Of a DNA stretch of 64,000 bases, positions 8,501 to 16,763 are shown one piece after another. The DNA comes from Psychromonas sp. psych-6C06. Lineage in GTDB: Bacteria; Pseudomonadota; Gammaproteobacteria; Enterobacterales; Psychromonadaceae. Within the stretch, counting starts at the first letter, position 1. Every line of letters starts with the position of its first letter. Under the pieces are notes generated by a model that ran no database searches, had not been told where the DNA came from, and was given only the letters and a program-made list of their open reading frames with translations. Position numbers and translations under genes: made by a program. The stretch lies in the NCBI RefSeq assembly GCF_002835465.1, contig NZ_PIZM01000002.1, positions 186,001-250,000 of the forward strand, written 5' to 3'.

Positions 8501-9751
8501 AATCAGATAAGCCCGCCGACTAAACCATTACCAGCCACCAAAGCCGAACAAATCTTACAGGATGATCGTCACCATATTGGCCCGAATGATCAAACAATAC
8601 TCATTGTAGAAGATGACATACATTTTCTTAAAATTGTTCAAAAATTAGCGTTACAACAGGGTTTTAAATGTTTACTTGCCGAAAAAGGCAGTGATGCATT
8701 GCAACTCGCGCAGCACTATCAACCGACCGCTATTATCTTGGATATTGGCTTACCAGACATCGATGGTTACCAAATAGTAAATCAACTCAAAAGTAATCAA
8801 CAAACACGCAATATACCTATTCAAATCATCTCAGGACATACACAGGATGAAACACGAATAGATACGCTTGGTATCATTGGCTTCCAGTGTAAACCAGTGA
8901 GTGAAACAGAGTTAAATGCAGTGTTTAAGAAAATTAGCGCACTGTCACGACCTTCACTACACCACATATTATTGGTAGAAGATGATGCACATAATCAAAA
9001 AGCAACGGCACAACTGCTGGCCAGTGATAATATTAAAATCCATAGCGTTGCCACTGGTGGCGAAGCGTATCAGCAAGTGCGCGACAAGCAATATGATGTC
9101 ATTATTCTCGATTTAGGCTTGCCAGATATGAGTGGTTTTGAACTATTAAAATCCTTAGATGAATGTGAATTAAACCATATTCCCCCTGTTATTATTTACA
9201 CTGGTCGAGAAATAAATGCGGAAGAACAAAAGGTATTAGATCAATATTCTTCATCTATTGTTATTAAAGGAGCGGCGTCTGCTGAGCGCTTAACCGATGA
9301 TGTATCACTATTCTTACACCATAACATCAATGCTACCGTTCAAGAGGTTGACTCGCTACATGATGAAGTTGCGCTGTTTAAGGATCGTAAAGTAATGCTA
9401 GTTGATGATGATATGCGTAACTGTTACGCCCTTTCAAAAATGCTCATGGAGATTGGCATGAATGTCGAATTAGCTGAAAATGGTAAAGAAGCAATTGCTC
9501 TGCTAAACCAAGAGGATGATTTTGAAATTATTCTCATGGATACCATGATGCCGGTGATGGATGGGAATGAAGCAACTTCGCTTATCAGGGAGATGCCAAA
9601 TTACAAAAGCATCCCCATTATTGCCCTCACTGCCAAAACAATGCCCGATGATAAAGAAAGTTGCTTAGCAGCAGGAGCATCAGAATACATCACTAAACCG
9701 GTTGATTTTGATAATTTAATTTCAATTATGCGCATTTGGTTGTTTAACTAA
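5597..9751 (+). CDS. Large membrane hybrid histidine kinase with duplicated sensor and three receivers
   Basis: The start is ATG 5597, with AGGAAGT 6 bases upstream; a longer reading from 5546 lacks a ribosome site and would spoil the N-terminal membrane anchor. The product is 1384 residues: membrane helix about 9-30; periplasmic sensor 43-305 made of two similar ~125-residue repeats; second helix about 317-337; HAMP and HAMP-like segments to about 470; GAF about 490-640; coiled coil 645-720; HisKA with His730 in NMSHELRTP; HATPase to about 957; then receivers with Asp1049, Asp1172 and Asp1315. Each receiver also shows its acidic pocket (VEDD or VDDD). It closes the cheR-cheB cassette. Methylatable glutamates in the HAMP/coiled-coil zone could be the CheR/CheB target, as proposed for CheR/CheB-linked kinases. 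That is inference. Confidence 0.92.
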   Translation: MTLTIGKKISLAFAAILTLIITMGITVYYLNANIHMATKNIRDDDVPGVILFLNILDTISDMQSNVVEYSTGEVDEVDDFYGNYQRFKDHLIKLKPLEINTQTDIEKMNNIEKVIDGYVAQISEQVFNKYNPLDEIWAKQVVDELEHQQGAELEQLLDSLKEQEFKEALNTTNLQEAIQDDLPGVRYYLELVDEAGDMLASLSDYVAGESDEEQEFRGNAEDFMRFFKLLEKIEKKPSEIQDLITINRLYNEIVRTADAVFRRYNPTHRINALKVIDQLEHETIAQLEKILEHSSQEEQQDAEVALAQLTDTLTTVNTIIISLTLISLLIGILISYWITRSILRAVGGEPDVIEALANEVAKGNINLDIGDNKSQQTGIYAALHTMIEALKIKVAMTQKIAQGELSTDINLASNKDSLGIALKQMVHNYREMIAQANAFATGDYSCQIEPRSNNDEFGTALSHMMKQVTDRNELVETQNWLKTQVVRIGELNQGIDDLHKMVQQLISELATTLQVGHALFYLLEEENNNDQAYYKLLGSYGYSERKNLSNRFALGEGLIGQCALEKSKILLTNVPDDYIQISSGLGESKPFNILLMPVLFEKNCIAVIELASFHRFTENQIELLNQALANLGVTMNSLIGRKRIVELLQQSQSQTEELQSQSEELRATNEELEHKADKLNQQSNALKVANTDLENKTQALETKQREIEEKAQELSIASKYKSEFLANMSHELRTPLNSLLLLAKGLMNNKEGNLNEVQIEDAKVIFDGGNSLLTLINDIMDLSKVEAGKLTIHNEPVSLDVLTRNLSQMFTPLARDRGLDFNIEIADTLNKEFNSDGLRVEQILRNLLSNAVKFTQQGSVTLNIQSVPSGMEFSHSSLTPETAIAFSVIDTGIGIPEDKQIAIFEAFQQEDGTTSRKYGGTGLGLTIARELSRLLGGEIHLSSTQGEGSNFTLYLEGKTQGAQISSEENQISPPTKPLPATKAEQILQDDRHHIGPNDQTILIVEDDIHFLKIVQKLALQQGFKCLLAEKGSDALQLAQHYQPTAIILDIGLPDIDGYQIVNQLKSNQQTRNIPIQIISGHTQDETRIDTLGIIGFQCKPVSETELNAVFKKISALSRPSLHHILLVEDDAHNQKATAQLLASDNIKIHSVATGGEAYQQVRDKQYDVIILDLGLPDMSGFELLKSLDECELNHIPPVIIYTGREINAEEQKVLDQYSSSIVIKGAASAERLTDDVSLFLHHNINATVQEVDSLHDEVALFKDRKVMLVDDDMRNCYALSKMLMEIGMNVELAENGKEAIALLNQEDDFEIILMDTMMPVMDGNEATSLIREMPNYKSIPIIALTAKTMPDDKESCLAAGASEYITKPVDFDNLISIMRIWLFN

Positions 9752-9784
9752 TTTCAAGCTTCTAGTTTTATTTTTAGCTTCTCT

Positions 9785-9816
9785 AATAATGCCACATCAA
9801 TTGATGTGGCATTATT
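9785..9816. terminator. Bidirectional intrinsic terminator
   Basis: A perfect 32-base palindrome (16 bases each side of 9800/9801), followed by a T-run on the plus strand. It sits between the convergent hybrid kinase gene and the DUF411 gene. The plus-strand tail is the stronger one. Confidence 0.85.
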
Positions 9817-9829
9817 TTTTTTACCAACC

Positions 9830-10267
9830 TTATTTCATATGATATTGATTAAAAACATGTTGATTGCCCTCTTTATCGAAAGCAATTACTTGATAAGGGT
9901 CTGTATTCCCAGGAATATCCATCCCTGGTGAAGAAGCTGGCATTCCTGGCACTGCAAGACCAGCAAGCACAGGCTTATTACGTAATAAACGCTTGATATC
10001 TTTTACAGGAACATGTCCTTCAAGCGCATAACCTTCCACCACTGCGGTATGACATGATGTCAGTTCAGCAGTAATGCCATGCTTTTTACGCAGCGCAATG
10101 TTGTTTTCTTGCTCAACAATAATCACGTTAAATCCAGCTTCCTGTACCTGTTCAGCCCAAGCGGTACAACAGCCACAGTAGGGTGATTTATACATCGTTA
10201 AATCCGTCGCAAATGCGGCACCAGTAAAAAAAGTAAGGGTTAAAAATAAAGTGTGTAATTTTCTCAT
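9830..10267 (-). CDS. DUF411 periplasmic metal-associated protein
   Basis: A 145-residue exported protein: a signal peptide (MRKLHT... AFA) and then the DUF411 domain. Diagnostic motifs are YKSPYCGCCTAWAE (CxCC), the HGI...TSCHTAVVEGYALEGHVP block and the GLAVPGMPASSPGM segment. The ATG at 10267 has TTGGAG upstream; a TTG four codons earlier overlaps that ribosome site and is unlikely. DUF411 proteins are often found with copper-handling genes, and Cys, His and Met ligands are present, so copper binding is plausible but unproven. The next leftward gene, the hybrid kinase, is convergent and shares a terminator. Confidence 0.9.
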   Translation of the reverse strand: MRKLHTLFLTLTFFTGAAFATDLTMYKSPYCGCCTAWAEQVQEAGFNVIIVEQENNIALRKKHGITAELTSCHTAVVEGYALEGHVPVKDIKRLLRNKPVLAGLAVPGMPASSPGMDIPGNTDPYQVIAFDKEGNQHVFNQYHMK

Positions 10268-10378
10268 CGAAGACTCCAATAAATGGTAATTGTTTAGAAA
10301 TATAGATTAATAATAGCAATCGAATTCATAGCAACGGGATTTACAAAGTGCTCTATAATCGCACAGGAAAAATGACTA

Positions 10379-10539
10379 ATACCAATTCCACTAATATAGT
10401 GTTCAAATTTTACGTAGGAAAAAGGAGGTAGCACAAGGCGAAAGTTACAGTAAATAGTTGTTCTATTTGCAAAACTTTTAACGCAGAGATAGCTCCTTTT
10501 AACCAGTAAAAATGATCAGTTATTTAATGGATTTGGTAT
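10379..10539. repeat. Dispersed ~161-bp element, family A
   Basis: The ends are imperfect inverted repeats: left ATACCAATTCCACTAATATA, right end reading inward ATACCAAATCCATTAAATAA. The body shares long stretches with 11466-11625 and 35563-35723. It has no reading frame of its own. It lies upstream of the DUF411 gene and may carry or disturb that promoter. The inverted ends and constant length fit a miniature inverted-repeat element. No target duplication was established. Confidence 0.75.
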
Positions 10540-10569
10540 TAATTTAGGCGAAAGTTGCTATAAATATAG

Positions 10570-10896
10570 TTAAACAATAGGAGGTCGGAATCGACGCAGG
10601 TTAACAGCAGGTCGTGGGGATAAACTTATATCGCTATAAGCGTTGAGTTGATAGGAAGAAAAATGGCTAACATTTGTTATTTTTGGTAAAAAGTAAAAGC
10701 TCGGCGCACCATTAGCACAACATTGCAGTGACAGTGCTATACACTGTTTTTCGTCTAAACATGGCTGTTTAGTCGATTCTGTTTTACTCCCCATATGATG
10801 CTCTGCCATACCAGTGGAGGGGGTTAAGTTAACCGCCATCATTGCAGGAGAAAAAAGAAACATCCAAAAGGAGAATAGTGTCAGTAAAATTTTCAT
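10570..10896 (-). CDS. Small secreted Cys-containing protein, unknown function
   Basis: A 108-residue protein with a signal peptide (MKILLTLFSFWMFLFSPAMMA). The mature part has a His/Met patch (GMAEHHMG), four cysteines in a short stretch (PCLDEKQC then QCC) and a basic/proline tail (LRRFRPPIV). No family is recognised. The Cys/His/Met content and the nearby DUF411 gene make a metal-related periplasmic role conceivable, but this is a guess. The family A repeat separates it from the DUF411 gene, so the two are probably not one transcript. An A/G-rich ribosome site upstream of ATG 10896 is weak. Confidence 0.6.
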   Translation of the reverse strand: MKILLTLFSFWMFLFSPAMMAVNLTPSTGMAEHHMGSKTESTKQPCLDEKQCIALSLQCCANGAPSFYFLPKITNVSHFSSYQLNAYSDISLSPRPAVNLRRFRPPIV

Positions 10897-10938
10897 ACTG
10901 TTAACACTACGCTATCCCCCTAGGTAAAGGTCAATCCT

Positions 10939-11445
10939 TCAAAAAGATTTTAATAACTCGCTATGATAGTTTTTGAGATCTAAGCTAACGTCGTATTTAA
11001 CTAATAATGCATCAAGCTCGCGCTGTGACTTTTCAAGCTGCGAAAGAGTGATCGTATTATCATCTAATGACCAAAGCTGACGTGAGCCACTATAGCTAAA
11101 CTGCAAGGCTAGCATGGCATTACTATCTCCCATTTGTGCTGCCTGTTGTATTTTAGTAATTTTTCTCGCAACAAGATTTAGCGCCTGTTTTAATTTCCAT
11201 ACATAAAGAACTTCCACTAAAAAAGGGTGTTCTTTATTGGCTTTGATGACTGTACCTGCTATCAATACACTGACGATCACGCCCAATAGATTCCAATGGA
11301 AATGAGTGCCCTCCTGCGCGGGAAAGAGATAGATCAACAACTGCGCTATCGCGAGACTGCTCACGACTAAAAAAATGATACAAGCAATCATGACAATATT
11401 GAAATGACGACGGTAACGGCTTTTATCAATATCGATAAGTAACAT
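10939..11445 (-). CDS. DUF3087 family membrane protein
   Basis: A 168-residue protein with a basic N-terminus (DIDKSRYRRHFN), two membrane helices (about 17-40 and 52-66) and a cytoplasmic helical C-terminal half with ALNLVARKITKIQQAA and QFSYSGSRQLWSLDDN. The overall pattern matches DUF3087, a family of unknown function in marine gammaproteobacteria. A family A element lies immediately upstream of the start, in the promoter position. It is co-directional with the small secreted protein downstream, 42 bases apart. Confidence 0.8.
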   Translation of the reverse strand: MLLIDIDKSRYRRHFNIVMIACIIFLVVSSLAIAQLLIYLFPAQEGTHFHWNLLGVIVSVLIAGTVIKANKEHPFLVEVLYVWKLKQALNLVARKITKIQQAAQMGDSNAMLALQFSYSGSRQLWSLDDNTITLSQLEKSQRELDALLVKYDVSLDLKNYHSELLKSF

Positions 11446-11465
11446 AATATTCCTTTAAAAATGTA

Positions 11466-11625
11466 ATACCAATTCAGCTAATATAGTGATCAAATATTAC
11501 GCAGGAAAAAGTAGTTAGTTCAAGGCGAAAATTGATGTAAATGGTTGTTCCCTTTACGAAATTTTTAACGCTGAAATAGCTTCTTTAACCAATAAGATTG
11601 AGCCGTTATTTAGTGGATTTGGTAT
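11466..11625. repeat. Dispersed ~160-bp element, family A
   Basis: Near-identical to the copy at 35563-35723 over almost its whole length. The left end is ATACCAATTCAGCTAATATA and the right end reading inward is ATACCAAATCCACTAAATAA. It fills the gap between the DUF3087 gene start and the carB terminator. No coding capacity was seen. Confidence 0.8.
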
Positions 11626-11634
11626 AATAAAAAA

Positions 11635-11658
11635 GGCTACCTAATTGCTCAGGTAGCC
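11635..11658 (-). terminator. Intrinsic terminator of carAB
   Basis: GGCTACCT at 11635-11642 pairs with AGGTAGCC at 11651-11658 across an 8-base loop. On the minus strand it is followed by TTTTTTATT. It lies 36 bases past the carB stop. Confidence 0.85.
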
Positions 11659-11693
11659 TTCACTATTCGTTTAAGTTATTAGCTGACTAATAA

Positions 11694-14600
11694 CTAACCT
11701 ACAATGCGCTTATGTAACTCTTGTACAGAGTTAACGGTTGCTTCATCAGCTGTTGGGTCAGCAGTATGTGCCTGACAAGTCGCTAGTGAACCGTTTAGAG
11801 TCGTTGTGTAGTTTACTTTGTAACGCAGTGCTGCACGACGTAGTTGACGCGAATCTTCAATCGCAACACGCCCTTCCGTAGTATTAACAATGTAGCTGTA
11901 CTCAGAGTTTTTAATACGGTCAAGGATATGTGGACGACCTTCGTGTACTTTATTCACAAGACGCGCGTTAATGCCCGCTTCCTGTAAAATAATCATCGTA
12001 CCGTGTGTCGCATCAATTTCGTAACCTAAATCAAGCAGGTTTTTAGCTAACTTAGCAACACGTTTCTTATCGCTGTTACGAACAGAAACTAATGCACGAC
12101 CAATTGAAGGCACTTCTTTCGTCGAACCTAACTCCGCTTTCGCATAGGCTTCAGCAAAGGTGTTACCCGCACCCATTACCTCACCCGTTGAACGCATTTC
12201 TGGACCTAAGATCGGATCAGAACCTGGGAATTTGTTAAACGGAAGTACAACTTCTTTAACGCTGTAGTATGGTGGAATAACTTCTTTTGTTACGCCTAAC
12301 TCTTTCAGCGTTTTACCCGCCATGACACTTGCACCAATTTTAGCAATCGGTACACCCGTTGCTTTTGATACAAATGGTACTGTACGTGCAGCACGAGGGT
12401 TTACTTCGATCATGTAAACTTCGTTATCTTTTACTGCAAGCTGTGTATTCATCAGACCAACTACACCTAGCTCAAGTGCTAACGCTTTGATGTAACCACG
12501 CATCTCATCTTGGATCTCTGCATTTAATGTGTATGCAGGAAGAGAACATGCTGAGTCACCAGAGTGAACACCCGCTTGTTCGATATGCTCCATGATACCG
12601 CCGATAATTACATCAGTACCGTCACAGATTGCATCGATATCAACTTCAACCGCGTCATCAAGGAAACGATCAAGTAGGACAGGAGATTCATTCGAAACGC
12701 TTACCGCTTCTTTGAAGTAACGACGTAAATCAACTTCATCGTATACGATTTCCATTGCGCGACCACCCAATACATAAGATGGACGTACCACTAACGGATA
12801 ACCGATACGTTTTGCTGATTCAACGGCTTGCTCAAGTGTAGTTACTGTGTCGTTTTCTGGCTGTTTAAGACCTAAACGCTCAACCACTTGTTGGAAACGC
12901 TCACGGTCTTCTGCACGGTCAATCGCTTCAGGTGAAGTACCAATAATTGGCACACCAGCAGCTTCAAGTGCACGCGCTAATTTAAGTGGCGTTTGACCAC
13001 CGTATTGAACAATCACGCCTTTTGGTTTTTCAACACGCACGATTTCAAGTACATCTTCAAGAGTAATTGATTCGAAGTATAAACGATCTGAGGTATCGTA
13101 ATCGGTAGAAACCGTTTCTGGGTTACAGTTAACCATGATCGTTTCATAACCGTCTGCACGCATTGCCATTGCAGCGTGTACACAACAGTAATCGAATTCA
13201 ATACCTTGACCGATACGGTTAGGACCACCACCAATGATCATGATTTTATCATTATCAGTTGGGTTAGCTTCACACTCTTCATCGTAAGATGAGTACATGT
13301 AAGCTGTATCAGATGAAAATTCAGCAGCACAGGTATCTACACGTTTGTAAACCGGGTGTAAGTTAAATTTTTCACGTAACTTACGAATTTCAGTTTCAGT
13401 CACACCAACCACATCTGCGATGCGGCTATCGGCAAAACCTTTACGCTTAAGACGCTTAAGAACAGCTTCATCAAGACCGCGTAAACCACCCTCTGCCACT
13501 TTTTTCTCTTCAAGGATAAGGTCTTCGATTTGTACAAGGAACCAGTTATCGATCATTGTGATTGCATGAATCTCTTCCATGCTCATTCCTAAACGGAATG
13601 CATCACCGATGTACCAAATTCGCTCAGCACCCGCTTCACGTAATTCGTATAAAACCTTCTCTTTTGCGTCAGCATCGTTCAAATCAACCATTGGGCTGAA
13701 ACCATCAGCACCAACTTCTAAGCCTCTTAATGCTTTTTGAAGTGATTCTTGTTGGTTACGACCAATCGCCATCACTTCACCAACCGATTTCATCTGTGTC
13801 GTTAAACGGTCATTTGAGTTAGCAAATTTTTCGAAGTTAAAACGTGGAATTTTTGTTACAACGTAATCGATTGTTGGCTCAAATGACGCAGGAGTTTTAC
13901 CACCAGTAATATCATTTTGTAACTCATCAAGTGTGTAACCAATCGCTAGTTTTGCAGCAATCTTAGCAATCGGGAAGCCCGTTGCTTTAGACGCTAATGC
14001 AGATGAACGAGATACACGTGGGTTCATCTCGATTAATACCATACGGCCATCAGCCGGGTTAATACCAAACTGTACGTTTGAACCACCTGTTTCAACACCA
14101 ATCTCACGCAGTACTGCTAATGAAGCATTACGCATTAGCTGATATTCTTTATCAGTTAATGTTTGTGCTGGTGCAACAGTGATTGAGTCACCCGTGTGGA
14201 TGCCCATTGGGTCAAAGTTTTCAATCGCACAAACAATGATACAGTTGTCGTTTTTATCACGAACCACTTCCATCTCGTACTCTTTCCAACCAATTAAAGA
14301 TTCATCAATCAATAACTCGCTTGTTGGTGAAAGGTCAAGACCGTTTGAACAGATATCATCAAACTCTTCTTTGTTATATGCAATACCACCACCTGTACCA
14401 CCCATCGTAAACGATGGACGAATAATACAAGGGAAGCCAACCATATCTAATACTTCATAAGCTTCATCCATTGAGTGCGCAATACCTGCACGTGGACACT
14501 CAAGACCAATGCTTTTCATGGCTGCGTCAAAACGGCTACGATCTTCTGCTTTGTCAATGGCATCAGCAGTTGCACCGATCATTTCAACATTGTATTTAGC

Positions 14601-14924
14601 TAGTACGCCTTTCTCTTCAAGCTCTAATGCACAGTTAAGTGCCGTTTGGCCCCCCATGGTGGGTAATACTGCACATGGGCGCTCTTTAGCGATAATTTTT
14701 TCTACAACTTCCCAATGAATTGGCTCGATGTACGTTGCATCAGCCATCTCAGGGTCAGTCATAATTGTTGCAGGGTTAGAGTTAACCAATACAACACGGT
14801 AACCTTCCTCTTTTAACGCTTTACAAGCTTGTGCGCCTGAGTAGTCAAACTCACAGGCTTGACCGATAACAATCGGCCCCGCACCAATAATTAGGATGGT
14901 TTTTAAGTCATTACGTTTTGGCAT
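11694..14924 (-). CDS. carB: Carbamoyl-phosphate synthase large subunit
   Basis: A 1076-residue large subunit, a length close to that of E. coli CarB (1073). It uses ammonia from CarA, bicarbonate and two ATP to make carbamoyl phosphate for arginine and pyrimidines. Two homologous ATP-grasp halves are visible: [23 protein letters not shown] at the N-terminus, split here as the first phosphate-binding region, and [19 protein letters not shown] near residue 560. Matching [17 protein letters not shown] and [17 protein letters not shown] blocks follow in each half. The C-terminal allosteric (MGS-like) domain begins near residue 940. carA lies 41 bases upstream in the same operon. Confidence 0.98.
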   Translation of the reverse strand: MPKRNDLKTILIIGAGPIVIGQACEFDYSGAQACKALKEEGYRVVLVNSNPATIMTDPEMADATYIEPIHWEVVEKIIAKERPCAVLPTMGGQTALNCALELEEKGVLAKYNVEMIGATADAIDKAEDRSRFDAAMKSIGLECPRAGIAHSMDEAYEVLDMVGFPCIIRPSFTMGGTGGGIAYNKEEFDDICSNGLDLSPTSELLIDESLIGWKEYEMEVVRDKNDNCIIVCAIENFDPMGIHTGDSITVAPAQTLTDKEYQLMRNASLAVLREIGVETGGSNVQFGINPADGRMVLIEMNPRVSRSSALASKATGFPIAKIAAKLAIGYTLDELQNDITGGKTPASFEPTIDYVVTKIPRFNFEKFANSNDRLTTQMKSVGEVMAIGRNQQESLQKALRGLEVGADGFSPMVDLNDADAKEKVLYELREAGAERIWYIGDAFRLGMSMEEIHAITMIDNWFLVQIEDLILEEKKVAEGGLRGLDEAVLKRLKRKGFADSRIADVVGVTETEIRKLREKFNLHPVYKRVDTCAAEFSSDTAYMYSSYDEECEANPTDNDKIMIIGGGPNRIGQGIEFDYCCVHAAMAMRADGYETIMVNCNPETVSTDYDTSDRLYFESITLEDVLEIVRVEKPKGVIVQYGGQTPLKLARALEAAGVPIIGTSPEAIDRAEDRERFQQVVERLGLKQPENDTVTTLEQAVESAKRIGYPLVVRPSYVLGGRAMEIVYDEVDLRRYFKEAVSVSNESPVLLDRFLDDAVEVDIDAICDGTDVIIGGIMEHIEQAGVHSGDSACSLPAYTLNAEIQDEMRGYIKALALELGVVGLMNTQLAVKDNEVYMIEVNPRAARTVPFVSKATGVPIAKIGASVMAGKTLKELGVTKEVIPPYYSVKEVVLPFNKFPGSDPILGPEMRSTGEVMGAGNTFAEAYAKAELGSTKEVPSIGRALVSVRNSDKKRVAKLAKNLLDLGYEIDATHGTMIILQEAGINARLVNKVHEGRPHILDRIKNSEYSYIVNTTEGRVAIEDSRQLRRAALRYKVNYTTTLNGSLATCQAHTADPTADEATVNSVQELHKRIVG

Positions 14925-14965
14925 CTGAAATTACCTTTCTCTATGTATTCTATATGTCTGATTAA

Positions 14966-16102
14966 CTAAGCGTTTTTGTACTGTTCAATCAATTCAATGA
15001 AGTGATCAAATAGTGGCGCAGCATCATGTGGCCCCGGACTTGCTTCTGGGTGCCCTTGGAAACTAAATGCAGCTTTATCAGTACGATGAATACCTTGTAG
15101 AGAACCATCAAACAGTGATACATGCGTTGCACGTAAGTTTGCAGGTAATGTTGTTTCATCAGCAGCAAAACCATGGTTTTGGCTGGTGATCATCACTACA
15201 TTACGATCTAAATCTTTCACTGGGTGGTTGGCACCGTGATGACCAAATTTCATTTTCACTGTTTTAGCGCCACTTGCGAGTGCTAATAATTGGTGACCTA
15301 AACAGATACCAAATACTGGAATATCCGTTTTTAAAATCTCTTGAATCGCTTCGATTGCATAGGTACATGGCTCTGGATCACCAGGACCATTTGATAAGAA
15401 GATACCATCTGGGTTCATTGCTAACACTTCGCTAGCTGGCGTTTGAGCAGGTACTACCGTTAGTTTACAATCGCGGTCAGCTAACATACGAAGAATGTTA
15501 CGCTTAACACCGTAGTCGTAAGCAACAACGTGGTATTTAGCATCTGCTTTCGCTTCTGGCAAACCACCTGTTAATGTCCAACTACCCTGTGACCATACAA
15601 ATGACTCAGCCGTTGTTACTTCTTTTGCTAAATCCATGCCTTTTAGGCCAGGAAATGCTTTAGCTTGTGCAAGCGCGCTCTCTGCATCGATATTTTCGCC
15701 AGCAATAACACACCCAGCTTGTGCGCCTTTTTCACGTAAAATTCGTGTCAGTTTACGCGTATCAATATCTGCAATACCAACCACGTTACGTGCTTTTAGG
15801 TAATCGCTTAAAGATGCTTGGTTACGGAAGTTGCTTGCAAGAAGCGGTAGATCTCGGATAACTAAACCACAGGCATGAATAGAAGTAGATTCTTCATCTT
15901 CATCATTTGTTCCTGTGTTTCCGATGTGAGGGTAAGTAAGTGTAACAATTTGGCGTGCGTAAGAAGGATCGGTAAGAATTTCTTGGTAACCCGTCATCGA
16001 CGTGTTAAAAACAACTTCACCAACAGAACTTCCTTCGGCGCCTATTGAGACACCTTCAAAAATAGTTCCATCTTCCAATACCAGTATGGCCGAATGACTC
16101 AA
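14966..16102 (-). CDS. carA: Carbamoyl-phosphate synthase small (glutaminase) subunit
   Basis: A 378-residue glutamine amidotransferase that feeds ammonia to CarB. It has the N-terminal CarA domain ([22 protein letters not shown]) and a class I glutaminase with Cys in [13 protein letters not shown] and the His/Glu pair in [12 protein letters not shown] place the start at TTG 16102. GGAGG lies 5 bases upstream, and the product then begins [12 protein letters not shown], in register with E. coli MIKSALLVLEDG. An in-frame ATG at 16114 adds four residues, but that codon directly abuts the ribosome site and has none of its own. The long upstream leader contains a mobile-type repeat and a dyad. Confidence 0.97.
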   Translation of the reverse strand: MSHSAILVLEDGTIFEGVSIGAEGSSVGEVVFNTSMTGYQEILTDPSYARQIVTLTYPHIGNTGTNDEDEESTSIHACGLVIRDLPLLASNFRNQASLSDYLKARNVVGIADIDTRKLTRILREKGAQAGCVIAGENIDAESALAQAKAFPGLKGMDLAKEVTTAESFVWSQGSWTLTGGLPEAKADAKYHVVAYDYGVKRNILRMLADRDCKLTVVPAQTPASEVLAMNPDGIFLSNGPGDPEPCTYAIEAIQEILKTDIPVFGICLGHQLLALASGAKTVKMKFGHHGANHPVKDLDRNVVMITSQNHGFAADETTLPANLRATHVSLFDGSLQGIHRTDKAAFSFQGHPEASPGPHDAAPLFDHFIELIEQYKNA

Positions 16103-16178
16103 GATAACCTCCATGAAGAAAACAATAAAATAATTTGTACGATGCTATTTTATGATGCCTTGGCGGAATAATTATCCA

Positions 16179-16337
16179 ATACCAATCTTTATAAGTATCT
16201 GGTCTGTCTAGCTGATCAAAATAATAAATACCTGCGTTGCATTCAATCGCAATAGCTCCGCTATTACTCAATCATGCCCTTGCTTTTTATCATTTTTTCT
16301 TCGCAAGCCCTGACCAAAATATTATACAGATTGGTAT
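16179..16337. repeat. 159-bp MITE-like element with perfect 10-bp terminal inverted repeats
   Basis: The left end is ATACCAATCT (16179-16188) and the right end AGATTGGTAT (16328-16337), exact inverted complements. The interior differs from the family A elements, though both begin ATACCAAT. It lies in the carA upstream region, 77 bases before the start codon, so the carA promoter is either inside it or further upstream with a transcribed element. An open frame crossing it on the plus strand is not credible as a gene. Confidence 0.7.
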
Positions 16338-16345
16338 AATTTTCC

Positions 16346-16368
16346 GCCAAAAGTTCATAAATTTTGGC
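16346..16368. promoter_or_regulatory. Dyad upstream of carA
   Basis: GCCAAAA at 16346-16352 and TTTTGGC at 16362-16368, a perfect 7-bp inverted repeat with a 9-base spacer, about 245 bases before carA. Further upstream on the minus strand TTGGTT and TATAAA with a 16-base spacer could be a promoter. The dyad could be an operator, but it does not match the ArgR or PurR consensus that I know for carAB. Confidence 0.3.
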
Positions 16369-16471
16369 AAATTCGCGATAGTTTATAGATCTTCCGCACA
16401 ATTAACCAATCAATTTTATGTTTTTAGAGAAATAAATAGTGAAATAATAAAAAAGAAAGAGTAAAAGCAAA

Positions 16472-16496
16472 AAATGGCTAATTAAATTAGCCATTT
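16472..16496 (-). terminator. Intrinsic terminator of the small membrane peptide gene
   Basis: AAATGGCTAA and TTAGCCATTT form a 10-bp stem with a 5-base loop. On the minus strand it is followed by TTTTTGCTTTT. It lies 27 bases past the stop of the 38-residue reading frame, which supports that frame being transcribed leftwards. Confidence 0.75.
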
Positions 16497-16523
16497 GAGT
16501 TTATTTGTGAGTGTAAAACGGGT

Positions 16524-16640
16524 TTATGAAAGCACTTTGAAAAGCGTTAATGTTGCAGGTATAGTGGGTAAAAGCAACGCAACAATTAGGCCTAGAAAGT
16601 GACTAACTGAGTATGGGTCTTTAAAGTTTTCTTCTGACAC
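16524..16640 (-). CDS. Small (38-residue) putative membrane peptide
   Basis: GTG at 16640 is preceded by AAGGAA with a 6-base spacer, and the frame closes with TAA at 16524-16526. The peptide has a charged N-terminus (MSEENFKDPYSVSH) and one hydrophobic segment (FLGLIVALLLPTIPATLTLF) ending KVLS, the layout of a single-pass small membrane protein. A terminator follows it. The gene is divergent from pepD, with a perfect FNR-type box between them. No family is recognised. The ribosome site, hydrophobic segment and dedicated terminator together make it likely to be real. Confidence 0.6.
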   Translation of the reverse strand: MSEENFKDPYSVSHFLGLIVALLLPTIPATLTLFKVLS

Positions 16641-16671
16641 GGTAGATTCCTTAATTGGTTAATAATATTTT

Positions 16672-16685
16672 TTGATCTAAATCAA
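16672..16685. promoter_or_regulatory. FNR-type binding site
   Basis: TTGATCTAAATCAA matches the FNR consensus TTGAT-N4-ATCAA at all ten defined positions. It lies 79 bases upstream of the pepD start and 32 bases upstream of the small peptide start. A start site near 16720 would place it at -41.5 for pepD, the usual activating position. For the small peptide it would fall within the promoter and so be more likely to repress. Transcription start sites are not known. Confidence 0.6.
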
Positions 16686-16763
16686 TTTTGCGAATCATAC
16701 AGTAAGTTATCCGCGCTAAACACTGAACAAAAGTACGGTTATTTTCCTAACTAAAGGTTTACT

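Noticed and set aside
14179-14718. Plus-strand frames of 93 and 69 codons opposite carB
   Set aside because: They are antisense shadows of a highly conserved enzyme, with Ser/Pro-rich translations and no start signals.
16237-16464. Plus-strand 75-codon frame in the carA upstream region
   Set aside because: It starts inside a MITE-like element and runs through the carA leader with AT-driven composition and no ribosome site.
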